Below are positions 56,441 to 64,000 of a DNA stretch of 64,000 nt, in pieces (the first letter of the stretch is position 1; each line of letters begins with the position of its first letter). Made by a program: the position numbers and the translations under genes. The notes under the pieces were generated by a model. That model did not search any database. It saw only the letters and a list, made by a program, of their open reading frames with translations, and was not told the DNA's origin. Source of the DNA: Bolinopsis microptera (Eukaryota > Ctenophora > Tentaculata > Lobata > Bolinopsidae); contig NC_087072.1 in the NCBI RefSeq assembly GCF_026151205.1, positions 18,334,103 to 18,398,102 of the forward strand, written 5' to 3'.

Positions 56441-57462
56441 GAATTTTAGGGCTCTTCGGAAATGCAGTGATCGTGAAAATCCTTCTGAAGCACCGGAAAA
56501 GTCTCTCAGCAAAGATATTTCTAGCCATCGCCTACAATGACATCATCACATCCTTATTTGGTGCAGTTCCGTTCAGCATACCTCGCCTCGTTCCTCACGA
56601 GGCCGGCCTGTTTGGTGTTCCGGCACTTTGCAACCTTTCCGGGTCCCTGTTGAACATCAGTGAGAGATACTCTGTGTTTCTGATAGCCGTGTTGAGTGTG
56701 ACCCGAGCATGTGCTCTAAAGTACCCTCTACTACACATTAAACAAGGCAGGGTTCTAGTTCTCATGCTCGTCTACTTCGTCATCCAGACCTCCCTTGCTT
56801 GCCTCCCTTTCTTCCAGGGCAAGTCCTACTACTTTGACGAGGTTTACACGGTATGTACCTGGACACTAGATGATATCATTAATTTTGACACCCAGTATAT
56901 CTGGTACCAGTTCACCTACCACATCCTCCTCTTCATCCCCTTTTTCCTACCCTCCATATTCGTCGTGACCAGCTGTGTGTTCTGTGTTCTGTCCCTCCGA
57001 ACCAGCATCGTCAACAACAACGACAAGAACAAGGCCAAAGCCAGCATGACCATAGTCTTGTTCACTATCACTTACATCGTCCTTCATGTTCCGATATGGA
57101 TATTCCTCTTCCTATTTCTGGTTTCTGAGCACGGTAAACTCTCAGTTGACATGAGTAACAAACTCCCTCTGTATCTCTTCATATTCAGTTCCAAGGTGAG
57201 TGTCTTCATCAATGCCGCTCTAAACCCACTAATCTACATGGGGCGCACTAAAAGTTTAAAACATTCCTTCAAAGAGGACGTGGTAAAGACGGCTACAGTC
57301 CGAATAAGTCAGATAAGGAGGAGTATGGTGAGGAGAAAGACCACGAACACGGAAGTAGTAGAGCTGAAGAACAAGGAGGACAAGGTGCCCAGTTACGCGG
57401 ATGAGAACGCTAGGGTGTTTGACGAAGAGGGAAACGCCCTCATTGCTGTTAGTAAGGCTTGA
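56441..57462 (+). CDS. Rhodopsin-family GPCR, main exon (first exon not found)
   Basis: A consensus acceptor (tatttcag, ending 56440) opens the frame 24 nt before the first in-frame ATG. The preceding codons read ILGLFGNAVIVKI, which is TM1, so the true start is in an upstream exon. Further landmarks: AIAYNDIITSL (TM2 Asp), PALCNLSG (Cys of TM3), SVTRACALKYP (TRA in place of DRY), YFVIQTSLACLPFF (TM4), a TM5 run of aromatic and Phe residues near 56925-56995, HVPIWIFLF (TM6) and INAALNPLIYMG (NPxxY). A ~70-residue charged tail follows. Complete at the 3' end. Ligand unknown. Confidence 0.88.
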
Positions 57463-57848
57463 AATGCCCCATTTGAGCAACATTAGTGAATACACTGATG
57501 CTGATTCGACCACTTTTTAATGCGTGATCTGATTGTTCTACGTTCAACATTGAAATGAGATCAATCGACGAATCGCTACTTTAGTTTTGAAATTTAAAAA
57601 CTTGTTTCGCTTTTGCAGAAACAGGTATAGTGAAGATTATACCCCTGCCGAGAAAAGCTGGACTTAGAAGAATTACACTAAAAACTGTAGTATAGAATGT
57701 TTGTTAATTGTCATTTTGATTAGTTGTATAATGTATATATACAAAAACAATACTTAATACAGCCAGTTTTAAATATAGTAAATACTATTAGAAATCCGTT
57801 AATGAAAAATATGAGTTATCTCATTGTTTAATTTCATGATCTATGATA

Positions 57849-58737
57849 CAGGATACCTTAGTTCCCAAAAATTTGTGTGCCATTATATTGAGCACAATTT
57901 ATTTGAGCCCGAAAAATTTGGGCAGAAAATTTGAACTCATTTGGGCGACCGAAAATTTGGGCACAAATTCTTCGAAAAATGAACGATTTTCCACTAAAAT
58001 TTCAGTTAGATATTTGCCTTAGTTCATTATTATTCCTTATTATTCCAATCATTTTGCTTTCAATTTTAAGCATGTAGGTGGTAGTCTGAGTTGTTTCACA
58101 TTATGAAATTAACAATCTGCCCAGTAACTACTAAAAAATACAGTGATGATGGCACAGTAAAAAATGATAGATATACAATAGTGATATTTAGTCTCTCAAT
58201 CAGATAGTTTAGTCTACTTACACTCAGCATATGATACCCGCTTGACAGTGATCTGTGAAGTACACGCTCGTTGGATCAACGAACTTTTTGTATATTTAAA
58301 AGGGAGGCCAGATGACATAAGGAAAGGCTTTGAGAAGTCGGGTATAACTGATGCTTGTAGATCAGACTTTACGGTGGATGATAATCCATTTGCAGATCTT
58401 GTTTAAATCTCTAGCTATGCGAACCTCTAGCCATTAGTTTTATTAGTAGCTGTTAGATATTCCAGTTATTTCTATTCATTTAAAATATAAGCCTTTTTAC
58501 TTGATCAAGCCATGAATGACAGATTAGAAAACTAAAATTTCAAATATTATTTCACTTGGATATGAAGAAAAAGCCATCTTTCTATAGATTTCAGGGCCAC
58601 AGGCCAAATGCCAAAAGTTTGGTTAGCAAAAAATTTAGCAGACGGAAAAGATTTATGCAATTAATTTGGTCTGCAAAAAATTTGGGCGAGAGGCCCGCTC
58701 AAATTTTTTGTCGCCCAAATTTTTGGGAATTAAGGTA
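57849..58737. mobile_element. DNA transposon or MITE inserted in p24 flanking DNA
   Basis: Inverted ends taccttagttcccaaaaatt and complement taaggtac-side; interior rich in the words aaatttgggc and gcccaaat. An 8-bp word ctatgata flanks it (57841-57848 and 58738-58745). The same flank without the element occurs at about 60925, reading tttcatgataactgaat, so the insertion is visible against its paralogue. No transposase frame; short ORFs are not recognisable. The two ends are not symmetric to the last base, so the exact limits are uncertain. Confidence 0.7.
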
Positions 58738-59009
58738 CTATGATAACTGGATTCAGTAGATACCCCGCGAAAAATGTAAACATGCTTTCTGCTGACAATC
58801 AAGTTTTTAAATCAATTTTCAAAATCTGTTTAATTTCTTCCAAGAAGATAAAAAGAATAAATTTAATAACTATATCAAACATACAATAATAATAATGATT
58901 TGACCCCATGACCAGACTCATAAATAATAAGCTATGATAAATGAATGAATGGTTGATAATCAAATTTAATATTGAAATTGTTTACTGGATTGCTAGTTAA
59001 CAACTTTTA

Positions 59010-60487
59010 TTAAACAAGCTTCTTAGAAATAAAGAAAGATTTCAAGTTCATCATCAAGAAGCATCCCGAAGAAACCACAGTTAAAGCGGTGACAGCACCG
59101 TACCAAATAACCCTTGTGCTTGTCAGGTAGGAAACCGTCCTAAACTCTTGTTCTCGTTCCTGGAGATAGGTTTGTTTAATTCAGGTTTTTTACAAACAGT
59201 ATCGGAAGAATCGCAGTATCTGAGACAGTACTATTACGATTTACGGTGGAAGGAGAACAAAACAATTATACGTCCACACATACCTTGTAGTATTTCTGTT
59301 CCATCTTAATCTGCTTCACTTTCCTAAGGTTCTTAGAAAGAGTGTTAATGATGGCATCCTCTATATCCTCTACCTTCTCCTTCTCTTCATCTTGATACTG
59401 TCTGGTTGCTTCCACGTATAAATGCTATGGTGAATACGGGATTAATTTTAACTTTGAACGGTGTAACTGTAAAGGGTAAGGTAGAACAGTTCTGGCTTTT
59501 CAATGACAATTTAGAAAGACAAGCTTTTAAATAATATACAATTATTTTACCATGGTTATTTCTACAAACTTGACTCACCCCTGAAGATATTTGCCACTCA
59601 GAATTAGCTGTAGGTTGCATTTCAAAACACCACTCATACTCCCCATAGTCTTCCGCGTAGAAGTGGATAAGTCCTTGTCCGTTCTTTAATTCCTGCGATA
59701 TCGTTCATTAGTTCATTAGCCCACAGTGCAAAACTTTTACCTTAGATTTACCAGGCTTTTTCAACTTTTCAATTTTCTCCTAAGGGGTCGTTCACAATTC
59801 ACATATTACATAATCAGCTGAGGGGGGAGGGAGACGGGAGTTTTTCGAAATAATTACGCTTGTGTAATTTTGATACAAAAGCTATGTGTAAAACTGATTA
59901 CGGAGAGGGGGGGTTAAAATTGTCCAAAAATCGTTCATTAGTTCATTAGCACACAATGCAAAACTTTTACCTTCGATTTACCAGGCCTTTTCAACTTTTC
60001 AATTTTTCCCAAGTACTGGTTTCTTGTTGAAATTAATGTAAATCTCTATAAGGTATCCAATTCCTCTCACGAACCTGCTGTCTCACGATTGAGCTGCCGG
60101 GGTTTGGGCCAGTAGATTCCTTTTTCTTAGAAATGAACAAATATATTCTCGCGTCTTTAGAGGGCTCTTTATCGAAATCATCTAGCTTGTCGTTAAATAG
60201 GTGGATCGACCATTTATCTGGTGATAAGAATAATTATTTTAGTCATTTAGTCTCATTCTCAACGGCTACTTTAATTTATCTACTTTCTGCAAACTGTTTA
60301 ACGTCTGGACATTCTCAGCAATAATTACACCTGAATGTGGTAGTGGGAACTTACAAGTAATCATGGTGCTGTCAGGAACATCCTCAATAAAACAGCGTCT
60401 CTCCCACGTGGAGATCCTGTTGTAGAGTGTGGAAGTGGTTTGTAGGAGGAGAGATAGAATCAGGGATACCAGGTACCAAGATGTCAT
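59010..60487 (-). CDS. p24/TMED-family cargo receptor, gene A (five exons)
   Basis: Exons 60487-60331, 60217-60075, 59692-59579, 59424-59284 and 59159-59010 join in frame (GT-AG) to about 234 residues. A signal peptide MTSWYLVSLILSLLLQ is followed by RRCFIEDVPDST, the GOLD-domain start. A GOLD strand region HFYAEDYGEYEWCFEM gives the second conserved Cys. A coiled-coil-like segment (VEDIEDAIINTLSKNLRKVK) and FRTVSYLTSTR precede one membrane helix, and the C-terminal end is LKSFFISKKLV, a dilysine-type COPI tail. p24 proteins cycle between ER and Golgi sorting secretory cargo. An AATAAA lies right at the stop codon. Its nearest relative is the tandem copy at 61618-63040. Confidence 0.88.
59780..59935. 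mobile_element. G-rich miniature element in p24 gene A intron 2
   Basis: Starts aggggtcgttcacaattcac, has G-rich blocks (gaggggggagggag; ggagaggggggg) with a palindromic centre (attacgcttgtgtaat) and resembles the element in gene B intron 2 (62385-62565). In gene A it lies between two ~85 bp direct repeats (59701 and 59929), so the right end (gaacgacccct in copy B) has been lost or replaced here. Confidence 0.65.
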
Positions 60488-60924
60488 GACTAGCTGCTAT
60501 AGGTTGTGAAATGTTAGGGCGTGTTTGCCTTTAAACCATTACAAATACCAAAGCATGTGTTAATAGTAATACAATCACGACAGGGTTAAGGCTTTTTCGG
60601 AACATATGAACTAAAAGACTGTAAATTGATAGATCATTGCGCGGTGATCATTACGATTACTTTTATTTGTGGAATCACGAATTTCTGTGTTTAAGGTACT
60701 TTCGACTGTACCAAAATATCTGCGCAAGCAATAATAGGCAGCCATTCGAAAATCATACAATTAGTGATGAAATGAAGTGAAATTAAATGAAATGGTATAG
60801 AATGTTTATTGATTGTCATTTTGATTAGTTGTATATACAATACTTAAAACAGCCAGTTTTTAAAATAGTAAATACTATTAGAAATCTGTTAATGAAAAAT
60901 ATTAATTATCTCATTGCTTAATTT

Positions 60925-61330
60925 CATGATAACTGAATTTAGTGGATATCCCGTAAAAAATGTGAAAGTGCTTTCTGCTGACAATCATTTCAATGATCAA
61001 GTTTTTAAATCAATTTCAAAATATGTTTCTTTTCTTCCAAGAAGATAAAAAGGATAAATCATGGTGCTGGCTGGAACATCCTCAAAAAGTATGTTGGGGC
61101 GTGTTTGCAAATACCAAGGCATGTGTTAATAGTAATACGATCACGACAGGGTTTTTGGGAACATATTATCAATTCTAAAACAGTAAATTGAAAGATCATT
61201 GCGCTGTGATCATTACTTTTATTTGTGGAATCACGAATTTCTGCGTTTAAGGTACTTTCGACTGTACCAAGATATTTACGCAAGCAATAATCGGCAGCCA
61301 TTTGAAAATCATACAATTAGTGATGAAATG
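60925..61330 (-). pseudogene. Collapsed relic of a further p24 copy
   Basis: Reads, in array order, downstream flank (tttctgctgacaatc, as at 58780), then a ~40 bp piece of exon 1 (atcatggtgctggctggaac, as at 60360), then the upstream flank (aatcacgaatttctgcgttt, as at 60670). All other exons are missing. This is what a large internal deletion of one repeat unit would leave. Confidence 0.8.
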
Positions 61331-61617
61331 GAATAGAATGTTTAATAATCGTCATTTTGATTAGTTGTATATACACAACGACAATACTTAATACAGCCAG
61401 TTTTAAAAATAAATGAATTTTAAAATCTGTTTCTTTTCTTCGAAGAAGATTAAAAGGATAAATCTAATATATGATAACTATATAAAATATTCAATAATAA
61501 TAATGATCTGACCCCATAACCAGACTCATAAATGATAAGCTATGATAAATGAATGAATGGTTGATAATCAAATTTAATATTGAAATTGTTTACTGGATTG
61601 CTAGTTAACAACTTTTA

Positions 61618-63040
61618 TTAAACAAGCTTTTTAGAAATAAAGAAAGATTTCAAGTTCATCATCAAGAAGCATCCCGAAGAAACCACAGTTAAAGCGGTGA
61701 CAGCACCGTACCAAATAACCCTTGTGCTTGTCAGGTAGGAAACCGTCCTAAACTCTTGTTCTCGTTCCTGGAGATAGGTTTGTTTAATTCAGGTTTTTTT
61801 ACAAACGATATCGAATAGGAAGAATCGCAGTATCTGAGACAGTACTACTATGTATTACGGTGGAAAGAGAACATAACAATTACGTCCACACATGTCACAT
61901 ACCTTGTAGTATTTCTGTTCCATCTTAATCTGCTTCACTTTCCTAAGGTTCTTAGAAAGAGTGTTAATGATGGCATCCTCTATATCCTCTACCTTCTCCT
62001 TCTCTTCATCTTGATACTGTCTGGTCGCTTCCACGTATAAATGCTATGGTGAATACGGGATTAATTTTAACTTTGAACGGTGTAACTGTAAAGGGTAAGG
62101 TAGAACAGTTCTGGCTTTTCAATGATAATTTAGAAAAACAAGCTTTTATATAGTATACAATTATTTTACCATGGTTATTTCTACAAACTTGACTCACCCC
62201 TGAAGATATTTGCCACTCAGAATTAGCTGAAGGTTGCATTTCAAAACACCACTCATACTCCCCATAGTCTTCCGCGTAGAAGTGGATAAGTCCTTGTCCG
62301 TTCTTTAATTCCTACGATATCGTTCATTAGTTCATTAGCCCACAGTGCAAAACTTTTACCCTAGATTCACCAGGCTTTTTCAACTTTTCAATTTTCTCAT
62401 TATTACATAATCAGCCGAGGGGGGAGGGAGTGTTTCGAAATAATTACGCTTGTGTAATTTTGATACAATAGCTATGTGTAAAACTGATTACGGAGGGGGC
62501 TGGGGGGGGGTAGAAATTGTCCAAAAAGTGATTACGTAATATTATGTGAACGACCCCTAATTACTGGTTTCTTGTTGAAATTAATGTAAATCTCTATAAG
62601 TTATCCAATTCCTCTCACGAACCTGCTGTCTCACGATTGAGCTGCCGGGGTTTGGGCCAGTAGATTCCTTTTTCTTCTTAGAAATGAACAAATATATTCT
62701 CGCGTCTTTGGAGGGCTCTTTATCGAAATCATCTAGCTTTTCGTTAAATAGGTGAATCGACCATTTATCTGGCGATAAGAATAATTATTTTAGTCATTTA
62801 GTCTCATTCTCAACGGCTACTTTTAATTATCTACTTTCAGTAAACTGTTTAACGTCTGGACGTATTCTCAGCAATAATTACACCTGAATGTGGTAGTGGG
62901 AACTTACAAGTAATCATGGTGCTGTCTGGAACATCCTCAATAAAACAGCGTCTCTCCCACGTGGAGATCCTGTTGTAGAGTGTGGAGGTGGTTTGTAGGA
63001 GGAGAGATAGAATCAGGGATACCAGGTACCAAGATGTCAT
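61618..63040 (-). CDS. p24/TMED-family cargo receptor, gene B (five exons)
   Basis: Tandem duplicate of gene A. Exons 63040-62884, 62768-62623, 62311-62198, 62043-61903 and 61767-61618 join in frame to about 235 residues; exon 2 is one codon longer (an extra Lys in the KKK run). Splice sites match gene A except that the exon 3 acceptor is TAG instead of CAG. Protein differences from gene A are few, and noncoding DNA is also similar, so duplication or conversion is recent. The tail is again KKLV with AATAAA at the stop. The intron 2 miniature element is present, so it predates the duplication. Confidence 0.88.
62385..62565. mobile_element. G-rich miniature element in p24 gene B intron 2
   Basis: Better-preserved copy of the element in gene A. 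It has the attacgcttgtgtaat core, G-rich blocks, and a right end attatgtgaacgaccccta that is complementary to the left end of the gene A copy (aggggtcgttcac). A typical short MITE layout. Confidence 0.65.
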
Positions 63041-63329
63041 GACTAGCTGCTATAGGATGTGAAATGTTAGGGCGTGTTTGCCTTTAAACCATTGCAAATA
63101 CCAAAGCATGTGTTGTGTTAATAGTAATACAATCACGACCGGGTTAAGGCCGGTTGTTGGGAACATATCAGCTCTAAAACAGTAAATTTATAGATCATTG
63201 CATTTGCGCGGTGATCATTATGATTACTTTTATTTGTGGAATCACGAATTTCTGTGTTTAAAGTACTTTCGACTGTACCAAAATATCTACGCAAGCAATT
63301 TGAAAATCATACAATTAGTGATGAAATGA

Positions 63330-63375
63330 AATGAAATTAAATGAAATGATATGATATGAAAAGAAAAGAAAAGAC
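63330..63375. repeat. Microsatellite (gaaat/gatat/gaaaa)
   Basis: Pentanucleotide run (gaaat)n changing to gatat and gaaaa units, upstream of gene B. Confidence 0.75.
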
Positions 63376-63775
63376 ACAAATATAATTTAATCCCGCTTAT
63401 GCTAACAATAAAAATAAAGATTACCGGAGTCATTAAAGCGGATAACCTATCAAAATGAAGCAAAAACTGAATACTAAAATTACGATAATTTATGAAGAAA
63501 GATTTAAATCAAATACCTGGCATAATATAAAATATTTTTGAGTGTCGGCATCATATTCCCGACCTCCACCACAGCTCTATTAGTACTATAAATATACAAA
63601 TAGTTTAAAATAGAAATAACTTAGCATATAAAATTAGCTGATTCGGCCTTCTAAAATATACATAAAGAATACATCTACGACCTATGAAATACTTTCTGAT
63701 ATGAAGTGTTAAATGATACCTTCTTCAATCTTCATGCAATGGAATGATGTGTTGGCGGTAGTTAATAAGTTTTCT

Positions 63776-63925
63776 TCACACTAGCTTCTTGGCGAGGAAG
63801 AAAGATTTCATGTTCATCATCAAGAAGCAGCCGGTAGTAATGACCGTTAAAGCGGTGAGAGCACCGTACCAAATTACTCTAGTGCTAGTCAAATAAGAAA
63901 GCTCCCTGAACTCCTGCTCACGTTT
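63776..63925 (-). CDS. p24/TMED-family gene C, last exon (gene continues beyond window)
   Basis: A 150-nt terminal exon, the same length as exon 5 of genes A and B, with acceptor ttttcacag. It encodes KREQEFRELSYLTSTRVIWY, a membrane helix and SFFLAKKLV, then TGA. It differs from A and B at many silent and some coding sites (for example ALTALTVITTG), so it is an older member of the array. Its other exons would lie past the window end; 63930-64000 is intron. Confidence 0.85.
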   Translation of the reverse strand, partial: KREQEFRELSYLTSTRVIWYGALTALTVITTGCFLMMNMKSFFLAKKLV

Positions 63926-64000
63926 CTGTGAAAATGTTTGGAGGATGTTAACCGGAACTATTACAAAGTATATATGTTGTGATCCGGAAACTTCCTTGAA

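Overview
The window is eukaryotic and almost certainly animal. It has GT-AG introns, rhodopsin-family GPCR genes, two major-facilitator transporters and a cluster of p24/TMED cargo-receptor genes. These sit in AT-rich DNA crowded with non-LTR retrotransposons, Penelope-like elements and hAT/MITE-type DNA transposons. A marine invertebrate, possibly cnidarian or another early-branching animal, fits, but the species cannot be read from the sequence.

Layout. 1-4.3 kb: stacked repeats, including a fold-back MITE, two head-to-tail copies of a ~550 bp unit, and an 860 bp element with inverted ends. 5.1-9.1 kb: a 5'-truncated LINE reverse transcriptase and a decayed Penelope-like element. 9.8-14.7 kb: a three-exon MFS transporter gene (minus strand) with a decayed endonuclease/RT LINE in its second intron. 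A 1.8 kb hAT-like element lies 3 nt plus one 8-bp target duplication upstream of its start codon. 18.2-19.2 kb: a broken partial duplicate of that gene, which keeps the pre-insertion state of both sites. 20.1-23.3 kb: an RTE-like LINE split by a 2 kb nested insertion that carries a Penelope GIY-YIG endonuclease.

24.2-38.1 kb is the most gene-dense part. It holds an intact single-exon GPCR, an intact two-exon GPCR, a decayed GPCR, an LDL-receptor class A domain exon, a LINE ORF1 fragment and an intact single-exon SLC17-like anion transporter. Between the second GPCR and the decayed one lies a 1685 bp giant fold-back element built from a palindromic decamer satellite and bounded by 8-bp target duplications.

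38-56 kb is nearly gene-free by eye. It holds a LINE C-terminal fragment, a 66 bp perfect palindrome, and twin 830 bp hAT elements in opposite orientation, each with its own 8-bp target duplication. 56.4-64 kb: a GPCR missing its first exon, then a head-to-tail p24/TMED array on the minus strand (two complete five-exon genes, a collapsed relic, and the last exon of a third, more diverged gene at the window edge).

The host genes do not form a pathway. The GPCRs and transporters act at cell or vesicle membranes; the p24 proteins act in ER-Golgi transport. The common theme is local tandem duplication combined with heavy, partly recent transposon insertion. Exon joins are inferred by eye from reading frame and splice consensus, with no transcript evidence.
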